Of a stretch of 64,000 nt of DNA, positions 25,398 to 33,259 are shown one piece after another. Source of the DNA: Winogradskya humida (GTDB taxonomy: Bacteria; Actinomycetota; Actinomycetes; Mycobacteriales; Micromonosporaceae); contig NZ_BOMN01000022.1 in NCBI RefSeq assembly GCF_016862215.1, positions 113,274 through 177,273 of the forward strand, written 5' to 3'. The notes under the pieces are model-generated. The model worked only from the letters and a program-made list of their open reading frames with translations, ran no database searches and was not told where the DNA came from. The first letter of the stretch is position 1. Every line of letters begins with the position of its first letter. The translations under genes and the position numbers were made by a program.

Positions 25398-25586
25398 ATG
25401 CTGATCGATTCCTGGCTTCTGCAGCACGCGGCTGAACTGGCCGAACAGGCGGGCACCCAGCTCAGCGCCGCCGCCGGCGTGCTCCACCACGAGGCGCACG
25501 TCTTCATGGAGGAGATCACCCAGGCCACCACGACCCTGCACTCCGCGTTCACCGAGACCGTCAACGCCGGCTGTGCCGAGCACTGA
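25398..25586 (+). CDS. Putative RiPP precursor peptide, radical SAM associated
   Basis: A 62-aa peptide starting with ATG 25398 and a good AGGGG ribosome-binding site. The N-terminal two thirds form an amphipathic helix-prone leader (DSWLLQHAAELAEQAG). The C-terminal part is Thr-rich with one Cys at residue 59 (TTTLHSAFTETVNAGCAEH). The radical SAM gene starts within its last codons, a 14-bp overlap. No known function fits, and the position and size argue for a substrate of that enzyme. It shows no similarity to the precursor at 40786. Confidence 0.65.
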   Translation: MLIDSWLLQHAAELAEQAGTQLSAAAGVLHHEAHVFMEEITQATTTLHSAFTETVNAGCAEH

Positions 25587-26916
25587 CCACCTGCGACCCA
25601 GCAGGTATGCGGTGGTCGGCCGTAACGCCTTCCGTCACCCGTCGGGCCGGGTCGTGCGCCCGGTCCTGAACACCGCGACGGCGAAGGTCTACCTGGTCGA
25701 CCTGGCCACCGCGCAGCGCCTGGAAGGGGGCGTCGCCGAGGGGGACGACGCCCGGCTTTTCGGCGCGGGGCTACTGGTCAGGACAGGCCACGACGAGGCG
25801 GCCGAGGTCATCGAGGCCTCGCGGGTGGCGGCCCGCGACCGCCGGACCCGCGACTTCGTGGTGATGCCGAGCGCGTACTGCAACATGGGCTGCGGCTACT
25901 GCGGGCAGACCCACGAGCGGGTCACCGTCTCGCGGGACCACCGCGCCGCGCTGGCGGAGCGCGTCGCCCGGGCAGCCCGCGGCGGGCGGTACGACGCGCT
26001 CAACGTCCGCTGGTTCGGCGGTGAGCCGCTGATGGGCTACGCCGTGCTGCTCGACCTGTCCCGCCGCTTCACCGCCGCCGCCGACGAGGCCGGCGTCGGG
26101 TATGCGGCGAAGATCGTCACCAACGGGGCGCTGCTGGACGCGCGCAAGCTCCGGGCACTGCACCGGGAGGCGCGGATCAGCTCCGTCGAGGTCACCCTCG
26201 ACGGCCCGGCCGAGGTGCACGACGCGTCGCGGCCGTTGAAGAGCGGCGCCGGCTCGTTCCAGAAGATCGTCGGGGTCATCGGCGCGGCTTTGCAGGACCC
26301 CGAGTTGGCGGGGCTGCTCTTCACCGTGCGTACCAACATCGGGGTGCACAACGCGGCCCTGGCCGAGCCGTTCGCCGCCGGGCTGGCAGCCGCGGGGCTC
26401 GCCCACGACCGGGTCGCCTGCTACCCGGCGCCGGTGCACTCGTGGGGCAACGACGTCAGCGACGTGGCCGTGCCGCGCGCGGAGCTGGCGGCGGCCGAGA
26501 TGGCGTGGTTCCTCGCCTACCAGCGCCACGGCCTGCGGTTCCGGTTGCTGCCGGCGGCCCCGCGCCGGGTGGTCTGCGCGGCGACGACGCGGCACAGCGA
26601 GGTCGTCGGCGCGGACGGGCGCGTCTACAGCTGCACCGAGCAGTCGCTCGTGCCCGGGCATCACGATCAGGACCTCGGGCACGTCGTGAGCCTGGATGCT
26701 GACGCGCTGCGGCCGCCGGGGGCCTTCGACGACTGGTACGACACCCTCGACGCCGGCGCGACCGCGTGCCGCGGGTGCGCGATCCTGCCGGTGTGCGGCG
26801 GCGCGTGCCCCAAGCTCTGGCGAGAGGGCAAGCCGCCCTGCCCGTCGCTGCGGGACAACGTCCGCGACCGTCTCGACCTCTACGCGCTGACCGCCGGCTA
26901 CACCCCCGTCGCCTGA
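25573..26916 (+). CDS. SPASM-domain radical SAM peptide maturase
   Basis: A 447-aa enzyme starting with GTG 25573. The N-terminal region (1-95) has a small PqqD-like character (YAVVGRNAFRHPSGR). The radical SAM cluster motif is CNMGCGYC (C103, C107, C110), and WFGGEPLMGY follows. The C-terminal SPASM region has CRGCAILPVCGGACPKLW plus further cysteines for auxiliary iron-sulfur clusters. Such enzymes introduce crosslinks or epimerisations into peptides. The 14-bp overlap with the precursor gene supports it as substrate. The chemistry cannot be read from the sequence. Confidence 0.85.
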   Translation: MPSTDHLRPSRYAVVGRNAFRHPSGRVVRPVLNTATAKVYLVDLATAQRLEGGVAEGDDARLFGAGLLVRTGHDEAAEVIEASRVAARDRRTRDFVVMPSAYCNMGCGYCGQTHERVTVSRDHRAALAERVARAARGGRYDALNVRWFGGEPLMGYAVLLDLSRRFTAAADEAGVGYAAKIVTNGALLDARKLRALHREARISSVEVTLDGPAEVHDASRPLKSGAGSFQKIVGVIGAALQDPELAGLLFTVRTNIGVHNAALAEPFAAGLAAAGLAHDRVACYPAPVHSWGNDVSDVAVPRAELAAAEMAWFLAYQRHGLRFRLLPAAPRRVVCAATTRHSEVVGADGRVYSCTEQSLVPGHHDQDLGHVVSLDADALRPPGAFDDWYDTLDAGATACRGCAILPVCGGACPKLWREGKPPCPSLRDNVRDRLDLYALTAGYTPVA

Positions 26917-26924
26917 GGTTCGCG

Positions 26925-28193
26925 TCATCGCAGGACCAGGGTCCGGACCAGGTTGGGCACCCGCAGCTCGGTGCTCACCTCGCTGTGCGAGGCGCGGACC
27001 AGCCCACAGCCGATGAGTACGTCGAGCCCGGCGGCGACCTCGTCGAGCCCGTGGCCCAGGGCGCGCACGACGTCGGTCACCGTGCCCGGCCTCGCGGTGC
27101 CGGCCAGTTCGCACAGGATCGTGTGGTGCCACTTGCCGAGCCGCGCGAGACTGGCGCCGACCAGGGCGCCGATCGTCAGGGCCTGGCGGTCGGGGCGGGC
27201 CGGGACGGCGAGGTCGAGCAGATCGGCGGGGGTCACCTCGGCGAGCTGCTGCGGGCTGAGCACCCGCCCCCGCTCCGCGACGACCTCCAGGGCGAGCGGC
27301 AGCCCGTCGAGCCGCCGGCAGATCTCGGCCGCGGCCAGGGCGTTCGCCGTGCTCAGCGCAAAGCCCGGCCGGGCCTGCGCCAGGCGTTCCACGAACAACC
27401 GCACGGAGGGTACGCCCGCCAGCTCAGCCGGCGTCTCTGCCTTTATCGGCGGCGTGGGCAGCGGCGCGACGACCGCCGGATGCGCGCCCGCGACGTGCCA
27501 CGGCCGCCGCGACGTGGTGATCACCCGCAGCCCGGGACACTGGGCGAGCAGCTCCCGGACGAGCAGCGGCATCGTGGCCTCGGCGAGCCCGTCGAGGACG
27601 AGCAGGGCCTCGTGCCGGCCGATCAGCTGGCGTACCTGCCCGACCGGGTCCTCCTCCGCGCTGTCGGCGTCGGCCAGGGACTTCAGCGACCGCAGCAGCG
27701 GGCCGTACGCGGTGCCGTGCCGGTGCAGCGTCCCCATGTCGGTGCCGATCCAGAGCACCGGCCAGTCGTGCCGTGCCCCGGCGCGAGTTGCGACCTCGGC
27801 GGCCAGCCGGGTCTTCCCGACCCCGGGCAACCCGGAGAGTGCGATCATCCGCCGCCCCGACTCCAGGACCTCGAGCAGGCCGAGGACCTCGGTCTCCCGC
27901 CCGATCAGCGCGTCGGGGGCCGTCGGCGCGGCGGTGCAGCAGCCGTTGTCGAACGGGCCGGTGGGGCGCCGGGTCAGGCTGGCCGTCACGAACAGCTCAC
28001 GCATCGCGCCCTGCAGGTGCAGGCCGTCGGCGAGCAGGTGGATGGTCTGGGTGCGGGCGTTGGCCCGGCCGGCCTCGAGGTCGCGGATCGCCCGGGGGCT
28101 CACCGTGGAGAGGTCGGCGAGGGCCCGCTGGGTGAGCCCGGCCCGCACCCGATGGTGGCGCAGGAGCTCCGGGAAAGGGATGGGAGTCGTCAC
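26925..28193 (-). CDS. XRE-type regulator with NB-ARC ATPase domain
   Basis: A 422-aa protein (start GTG 28193). The N-terminal helix-turn-helix reads LRHHRVRAGLTQRALADLS and SPRAIRDLEAGRA. A STAND/NB-ARC ATPase follows, with Walker A GLPGVGKT (about 125), Walker B-like LLVLDGLAE and a GLPLAL motif. The TPR extension found in larger relatives is missing. An earlier ATG at 28226 exists but would lie on the operator and at about the predicted transcription start, so the later start is preferred. It converges with the radical SAM gene (8-bp gap) and probably controls the precursor operon. Confidence 0.83.
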   Translation of the reverse strand: MTTPIPFPELLRHHRVRAGLTQRALADLSTVSPRAIRDLEAGRANARTQTIHLLADGLHLQGAMRELFVTASLTRRPTGPFDNGCCTAAPTAPDALIGRETEVLGLLEVLESGRRMIALSGLPGVGKTRLAAEVATRAGARHDWPVLWIGTDMGTLHRHGTAYGPLLRSLKSLADADSAEEDPVGQVRQLIGRHEALLVLDGLAEATMPLLVRELLAQCPGLRVITTSRRPWHVAGAHPAVVAPLPTPPIKAETPAELAGVPSVRLFVERLAQARPGFALSTANALAAAEICRRLDGLPLALEVVAERGRVLSPQQLAEVTPADLLDLAVPARPDRQALTIGALVGASLARLGKWHHTILCELAGTARPGTVTDVVRALGHGLDEVAAGLDVLIGCGLVRASHSEVSTELRVPNLVRTLVLR

Positions 28194-28222
28194 GCTGCCC
28201 CCGCTCGATCTAATCTTCAGGA

Positions 28223-28260
28223 ACATCCAAATTATCTTGGACGTCTGAACGGAGTGTCAA
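28223..28260 (-). promoter_or_regulatory. Sigma70-like promoter and overlapping operator of the XRE regulator
   Basis: On the - strand TTGACA (28255-28260) and GATAAT (28231-28236) are 18 bp apart. An inverted repeat, ACATCCAA-6 nt-TTGGACGT (28223-28244), covers the -10 box, which fits autoregulation. Its CTTGGACGT half-site recurs at 25347-25355 near the precursor promoter. Confidence 0.65.
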
Positions 28261-28283
28261 CCCGGCCGTTCGGTCCCGTTAGG

Positions 28284-28323
28284 TTGTGCACAATTAAGTT
28301 GTGTGCAACTTAATTGTGCACAA
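28284..28323. repeat. 40-bp perfect palindrome, related to the one at 9673
   Basis: Arms TTGTGCACAATTAAGTTG and CAACTTAATTGTGCACAA are exact inverse complements around TGTG. The upstream flank extends the match to TTAGGTTGTGCACAATT (28279-28295), identical to the 9.68-kb palindrome. Confidence 0.85.
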
Positions 28324-28330
28324 CTTAATT

Positions 28331-28518
28331 GCCCGCAACCTAACGGTGCGCAACCGGCGGTCCGCAACCTAACGGTGCGCGATCGGCGGCCCTCACCGAC
28401 GGTGCGTAGCGAGCGGCCTGCACCGAACGGTGCGCAATCGGCGGCCCTCACCGACGGTGCGTAGCCAGCGACCTGCACCGAACGGTGCGCAATCGGCGGC
28501 CTGCACCTAACGGTGCGC
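28331..28518 (-). repeat. Tandem repeats (27-29 bp, 6-7 copies) seeded at the GAF gene stop
   Basis: On the - strand each unit begins with a form of CGCACCGTTAGGTGCAGG. The first unit contains the last codons and TAG of the GAF gene (GCGCACCGTTAG). Units alternate between two variants and end in the palindrome at 28284-28323. Confidence 0.85.
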
Positions 28519-29157
28519 GACCGACCTGGTGCGCCGGTCCAGCAGGTCCAGTGAGACGCCGAGCAGGGCCACCGCCAGCGGGTCGGAGGCGTCCATCGCG
28601 GCGTGTTCGGAGAGCCGGGCCAGCAGGTTGCCCAGCGGGGGCGGCGGCGCGGTCCGGTCGGTGCGCCGCAGCAGGGCGAGGCTCAGGGCGGCCTGGGCGG
28701 CGATCAGGTCGAGCAGTTCCATGTCGTCCAGTTCGCGAGCGGCGGCGTCGGCGTCGTCGGGGCCGCTGGCCCGGCGGTCCAGGACCTCCAGCACGCCGAT
28801 GCACTCGCCGTCGGCGACCAGTGGGGCCGCCATGATGCTCGCCGGCAGGTAGCCGGTGGACGCCGCCGCGTCGCGGGCGAACCGGTCCGTGCCGCTGACG
28901 TCGGTGATCAGCGTCTGGCAGCTCGCCGCCACCCAGCCCGCGATGCCGGTGCCGGGTGCGAACCGGCGGCCGACCAGGCTCTGCTGGCCCGCGCCGGCGA
29001 CCGCGGCGAAGACCAGTTCGCCGGTGTCGGGGCTGACCATGAAGACCGACGTGGCGGCCGCCGAGTAGACGTGGCGTGCCACCGCGACGATGGACTGCAG
29101 CAACCGCTGTTCGGTGACTCCGCTATGTGGCTCTGCTGACGAGAACTCCACCGTCAT
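28507..29157 (-). CDS. GAF-domain protein
   Basis: A 216-aa soluble protein. One GAF domain spans about residues 15-145 (FMVSPDTGELVFAAVAGAG, then SIMAAPLVADGECIGVLEVL). The last 65 residues are helical, with no kinase, HTH or phosphatase domain. It probably binds a small molecule or acts as a regulatory subunit. It is the last gene of a tightly packed leftward operon: its start lies 35 bp inside the end of the S8 protease gene. A stand-alone GAF partner for the upstream cyclase is one possibility. Confidence 0.8.
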   Translation of the reverse strand: MTVEFSSAEPHSGVTEQRLLQSIVAVARHVYSAAATSVFMVSPDTGELVFAAVAGAGQQSLVGRRFAPGTGIAGWVAASCQTLITDVSGTDRFARDAAASTGYLPASIMAAPLVADGECIGVLEVLDRRASGPDDADAAARELDDMELLDLIAAQAALSLALLRRTDRTAPPPPLGNLLARLSEHAAMDASDPLAVALLGVSLDLLDRRTRSVAHR

Positions 29158-30016
29158 CCCCCTCGATCGATACGTTGTCGGCGCAGTGGTAGAGCACGCT
29201 CTTGAGCTGGAACGGCGTCAGCCACGGGTGTTTGCTCAGGACCCGGGCGGCGATCCCCGCGATGTGCGGCGCCGCGAAGCTGTTGCCGGTGTTGCGGGTG
29301 ACACCGCCACCGGGCTGCGCGACGGGCACGCGTACGCCCCGTGCGCAGAATTCCACCGGCGGCGCGGCGTTGTAGTAGTAGGTGAGCGGGCCGGGCTCCG
29401 CGTGGCTCGCCACGGAGATCACCGACGAGAACGCCCACGGGAAGCTCTCGATCGGCAGGTTGTGCGCGGCCACGACGAGGGTCGTGCGGCGGAAGTAGGC
29501 GCGGTCGCAGAGCTCGGCCAGGCGGCCCCGGAATTCCAGCCGGGCGGTGGACAGGCTCATGTTGATGACGTCGAAGTCCTGCTCGATGGCGTACGCGAGC
29601 CCCGCGATCAACGCCGCCGCACTGCCGGACTTCCCGTCCTCGAGGACCCGCAGCGAGCTGAGTTCCACGCCGGGGGCGAGTTCGCGGATGATCCCCGCGC
29701 ACGCCGTGCCGTGCCCTGCGGTGTCGGACGGCTCGCAGGCGCGGACCCGGGGCACCCGGCCCTCCTCGGTGACGACCTCCCAGGCCCGGTCGACGGGGCC
29801 GGTGAGGGGGTGGGTCGCGTCGATGCCGCTGTCGAGGACGCAGACGCGTACGCCGCTGCCGTCCGCGCCGTCGAGGGCCCATTCCCGGTCGACACCGCCG
29901 AACAGGCTCGCGGGTACGGGCTCCTCGCGGTACCCCGTGGCCGGCATGCCCCACGCCGGTACGCCCGCGAAGTACCTGGCCCGTTCACGCCGCCACGGCG
30001 CGGGGGTCAGCTCCAT
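29123..30016 (-). CDS. Cytoplasmic subtilisin-like (S8) serine protease
   Basis: A 297-aa protein with no signal peptide or propeptide. The catalytic triad is visible: VCVLDSGID (D62), TAGHGTACAG (H102) and GNSFAAPH (S246), with oxyanion Asn in AAHN (N186). The Ser motif is GNSFAAPH rather than the usual GTSMAAPH. Intracellular S8 proteases occur in RiPP clusters, where they cut leader from core, so this is a candidate leader peptidase (inference). It overlaps the cyclase gene by 10 bp and the GAF gene by 35 bp. Confidence 0.85.
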   Translation of the reverse strand: MELTPAPWRRERARYFAGVPAWGMPATGYREEPVPASLFGGVDREWALDGADGSGVRVCVLDSGIDATHPLTGPVDRAWEVVTEEGRVPRVRACEPSDTAGHGTACAGIIRELAPGVELSSLRVLEDGKSGSAAALIAGLAYAIEQDFDVINMSLSTARLEFRGRLAELCDRAYFRRTTLVVAAHNLPIESFPWAFSSVISVASHAEPGPLTYYYNAAPPVEFCARGVRVPVAQPGGGVTRNTGNSFAAPHIAGIAARVLSKHPWLTPFQLKSVLYHCADNVSIEGDDGGVLVSRAT

Positions 30017-32811
30017 GCGCGTACCGATCGCAGGGGAACCTCGGCCCCGATCCCGGCGTAACTCGCGATCGCCGCCTGGACCGCCCGGTCCGCCGCGGCA
30101 TCGTCCCCGGCCGTGCGGTGGGCACGGGCGAGGTCGAAGTACACGTCACCTCGCAGGCACGGGTCGTCGGTGGTGGCGAGCAGCGAGGTGAGAGCGTCCG
30201 GCGCGGCGACACCGAGCCGGGCGGCGGTGGACAGCGCGAGCAGCCGGCCGCGTACCTCCATGTCCTGATGCCGTTCCAGGAGCCCGCCGATCTCGGCGGT
30301 CGCGCGCGGCAGATCCTCGGTGATCAGCTCCCGGGCCGCCTGCACGCGCAACGTGAGTGCGGTCGGCGCGTGCCCGGCCTTTTCCAGGGCTGACGCGGCG
30401 TCCTGGAAATGCCCGCGCGCGCCGCGGTGATCGCCGTCCAGGGCGGTCACGAGCCCGGCGGCCTGGGAGATCAGGACCTCGCCCATGGTCAGCCGCAGCT
30501 GCGTGACGATCGCCCCGGCCTCGGCGAGTGCGGCGTGGGCGCCCGGGCTGTCACCGGTCAGCGCGAGACTCCGGGCCCGCGCGACCAGCACCGGCATGAG
30601 CAGGAACGGGTCGGCGGCGAAACGGCCGGCGAGCTCGGCGCAGTGGGCCAGCCGCTCGGCGAGGGGCACCGGCGACCACTGCCGGATCTCACAGAGCGCG
30701 ACGAGCAGCCGCTCCTGTTCGTAGTCGTCGCCGAGTTCCTTCGCGTGCCCGAGCGCGGCGCGTGCCGCCCGCTCGGCGGCCCCGAACCTGCCGCACGCCA
30801 GGTGGGTGAGCATGCGCAACTGCTCGAAGCGGCAGCCTGCGAGCCGGTCAGAAGTGTCGCCCTCCAGATCGCGCGGAACCTCCGTGTGGATGCCGCGCCG
30901 TGCGTCCAGCAGGTACCGCTGGGCGAGGCATGCCCGCGAACCGAAGGAAGCGGCGATCACCGAAACCGCGCGGGTCAGGTCACCGGACAGCAACAGCGCG
31001 TCGCTGAGCCGGATCGCCGCAACCGCCGACCCCGGGAGCAGCTCCACGGCCCGTCCCAGCAGCTCGATCGCGGCGGGGACGTCGCGTTGCCGCAGCGCCG
31101 CCGTGCCCTCGTGGAGCAGAGCATCGGCCGCTTCCCTTGTCAGGGCGGGCAGCCCGGCGTCGTGCGGGCGCAGCTCCGCGAGAAGGCGTACGGCCGCCGC
31201 GAGATGGAACGCCGCCGCGACCCCGCCCGCGGCCAGGGCCCGGTGCCAGGTCAGCCGCTGGTTCTTGTCGAGCCGCCCGTACGCGACCTCGTGCACCGGC
31301 TGCTGGACGAAGCTGTACCCGCCGGCCCGCTCGGCGGGCCGGATCAGCCCCCGCCGCACCAGCGTCTCCAGATCGGCGGCCGCCACGGGCGTACCCAGCG
31401 GATCGAGCTCGCGCACCGTGAACGAGGACCCGGCCACCGCCGCGGCGCCGAGCAGCTCCCGGGCCGGCGCGGGCAGCCGATCGAGGGCGGCCCCGACCAA
31501 CGCGGTGATCGTCGGCGGCACGCCCCCCGATGACTCCACCATCAGCCGGATGAACAGGGGATTGCCCGCGCTGTGCGCCGTGACGCGGTCGATCATCCCG
31601 GCCTCGTGCGCCTGCACCTCGGCCCCGGCGGCGCTGAGCAGCGCGACGAGCGACGCGCTGTCCTGCGGCCCCAGCGGTCCCAGGCAGATCACCTCGTCAC
31701 CGGGCCCGCGCACCCACGGCGCACCGCGTTCCATCAGCTCAGGGCGGCCCGCGCAGATCATCAACAGCGGCAGATCCCACAACGTACGCGTGAGCTCGCC
31801 GATCAACCGCAACAGTGACAACCCCGCCGCGTCGAGCCCGTCCCAGACCACGACGAGCGGCTGTGCCCCGGCAGCCGCGGTGAGCAACTCCCGGGCCGCC
31901 CAGGACACCTCCTCCACACCCGGCGCCCGGGCGTCGGCCCCCTGCCGCAGCCCGTCCAGGACCGCCGTCAGCCGGGGGCTGTGCCCTCGATGGGCCAGCG
32001 CGTCGAGGACCTGCAACAGCGTGACGTGATTGCCGTTCGGACCGTACGACGGGCACGTCCCGGTCACCGCGGTGAACACGGCACCGGCGGCGGCCAGCTC
32101 CGCCAGCACCTCGCGGACCAGCCGGGACTTGCCGACCCCGGGCGGGCCGAGCACGGTCACCGTCCGGGTGCGCCGCTGCCCGGCGGCGGCGTCGTACGCG
32201 GCCCGGATCCGGGCCCGCTCGGCGTCGCGGTCCACCATCGGGGCACCGTCGTCGGGGCGGCCGGCGGCGCCGTACGCGTCCCCGGCCCGCAGCGCCGCCA
32301 CCGGCAGCTCCTTGCCCTTCACGGTCAGCGGGGGCACCGGGACCATCGCGAAGTGCTGCCGGGCCAGATCCGCGACGACGTCGTTGACGATGATCTCCCC
32401 GGCGACGGCGGCCGACTGCAGCCGCGCCGCGAGGTTGACGACGTCGCCGACGATCCGCAGCCCGGCCCGCGGCGAGTGGGTCACCAGCGCCTCGCCCGCC
32501 GCGATCCCGCAGTGCACGTCGACCGGCCTGCCCAGGGGACTGACCAGCGTCGCCGTCCCGGCCCGGATGTCGCACGCGGCGCGCAGGGCCCGCAGCGCGT
32601 CGTCCTCCCCGGAGCGGTCCGTGCCGAAGACCGCCATGACTGCGTCCCCGATGAACTTCTCCACGACCCCGCCGTGGTCCTCGATCGCCGCCGAGCAGAT
32701 GCCGTAGTACTGCTCCAGCAGCACCTGCAGCGGCTCGGGGTCGACGCGTTCCGCCAGCGCGGTCCAGCCGACCAGATCGAGGAAGAGCACGACCACCAGC
32801 CTGCGGCTCAC
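30007..32811 (-). CDS. Class III nucleotide cyclase fused to AAA ATPase and TPR-like region
   Basis: A 934-aa signalling protein. Residues 1-180 form a class III adenylate/guanylate cyclase domain. The metal-binding Asp residues are present (LFLDLVGWTALAE and KFIGDAVMAVFG), and RIVGDVVNLAARLQ carries the transition-state residues, so it looks active. An AAA_16 ATPase follows (VTVLGPPGVGKSRLV, about 230) and then about 500 residues of helical repeats. Such proteins act as sensors or regulators. The start is three bases downstream of the 59-aa leader-like gene, and the gene belongs to the leftward RiPP-associated operon. Confidence 0.86.
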   Translation of the reverse strand: MSRRLVVVLFLDLVGWTALAERVDPEPLQVLLEQYYGICSAAIEDHGGVVEKFIGDAVMAVFGTDRSGEDDALRALRAACDIRAGTATLVSPLGRPVDVHCGIAAGEALVTHSPRAGLRIVGDVVNLAARLQSAAVAGEIIVNDVVADLARQHFAMVPVPPLTVKGKELPVAALRAGDAYGAAGRPDDGAPMVDRDAERARIRAAYDAAAGQRRTRTVTVLGPPGVGKSRLVREVLAELAAAGAVFTAVTGTCPSYGPNGNHVTLLQVLDALAHRGHSPRLTAVLDGLRQGADARAPGVEEVSWAARELLTAAAGAQPLVVVWDGLDAAGLSLLRLIGELTRTLWDLPLLMICAGRPELMERGAPWVRGPGDEVICLGPLGPQDSASLVALLSAAGAEVQAHEAGMIDRVTAHSAGNPLFIRLMVESSGGVPPTITALVGAALDRLPAPARELLGAAAVAGSSFTVRELDPLGTPVAAADLETLVRRGLIRPAERAGGYSFVQQPVHEVAYGRLDKNQRLTWHRALAAGGVAAAFHLAAAVRLLAELRPHDAGLPALTREAADALLHEGTAALRQRDVPAAIELLGRAVELLPGSAVAAIRLSDALLLSGDLTRAVSVIAASFGSRACLAQRYLLDARRGIHTEVPRDLEGDTSDRLAGCRFEQLRMLTHLACGRFGAAERAARAALGHAKELGDDYEQERLLVALCEIRQWSPVPLAERLAHCAELAGRFAADPFLLMPVLVARARSLALTGDSPGAHAALAEAGAIVTQLRLTMGEVLISQAAGLVTALDGDHRGARGHFQDAASALEKAGHAPTALTLRVQAARELITEDLPRATAEIGGLLERHQDMEVRGRLLALSTAARLGVAAPDALTSLLATTDDPCLRGDVYFDLARAHRTAGDDAAADRAVQAAIASYAGIGAEVPLRSVRAWS

Positions 32812-32814
32812 GCG

Positions 32815-32994
32815 TCAGAGCAGCTTCAGGTCGTGGGCGGTGACCTCGCCCTCGGCGTCGCGCAGCCGGTCGTGCACGTCGACGAGCAGGGTCGTCTCCT
32901 GTTCCGACAGCGCGGCCAGCACCGCCTGCTGCGGTCCGCTCAGCTGGTCGACCGGATATCCGGCGTCGCGCAGCACACCCAGGGCGTCATGCAT
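32815..32994 (-). CDS. 59-aa leader-peptide-like protein lacking a core
   Basis: A small protein starting with ATG 32994. Residues 4-54 align without gaps to residues 5-55 of the RiPP precursor at 40786, with 16 of 51 identical, including LRxAG, QxS, QET, RL and AH. It then stops after only five more residues (DLKLL), so there is no core peptide and no cysteine. It resembles small proteins that I recall being annotated as an aroma-sacti cluster domain (memory, unchecked). It could be a free leader that activates or titrates the maturases. It is flanked by one- and three-base gaps in the operon. Confidence 0.75.
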   Translation of the reverse strand: MHDALGVLRDAGYPVDQLSGPQQAVLAALSEQETTLLVDVHDRLRDAEGEVTAHDLKLL

Positions 32995-32995
32995 T

Positions 32996-33259
32996 TCACT
33001 CACCCACCAAAGAGAGTTCGGACATCGGGGCGTACGGCGGGGGCCAGACGCCGACCGGCAGCAGCCGGTGCACATAGCAGTACGCGACCAGCTCGGCCCG
33101 GTTGCGGCACTTGAACCGCCCGAGCAGGACGCTGATCTCCTCGCCGACCGTGTGCCGGCTCAGCCGCAGCTCGCGGGCGGCCCGGTCGGTGGTGTGCCCG
33201 CGCGCGAGCATCGCCAGCAACTGCAGGTCGCGGGCGGAGACCGGGTCAGCGGGCGGCAT
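32996..33259 (-). CDS. Stand-alone LuxR-type HTH protein
   Basis: An 87-aa protein consisting almost only of a LuxR-family helix-turn-helix (SARDLQLLAMLARGHTTD, then RAARELRLSRHTVGEEIS). There is no receiver or ligand domain. The start lies 14 bp inside the end of the ATP-grasp gene. Such bare HTH proteins may act with a partner. It is a candidate pathway regulator of the RiPP cluster. Confidence 0.8.
   Translation of the reverse strand: MPPADPVSARDLQLLAMLARGHTTDRAARELRLSRHTVGEEISVLLGRFKCRNRAELVAYCYVHRLLPVGVWPPPYAPMSELSLVGE

Noticed and set aside
25398..25586. First precursor as a homologue of the 40786 leader
   Set aside because: No shared motif (no LRxAG or QET), different Cys pattern.
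28331..28518. Possible CRISPR array
   Set aside because: Units are directly adjacent with no unique spacers, and no cas genes are in the window.
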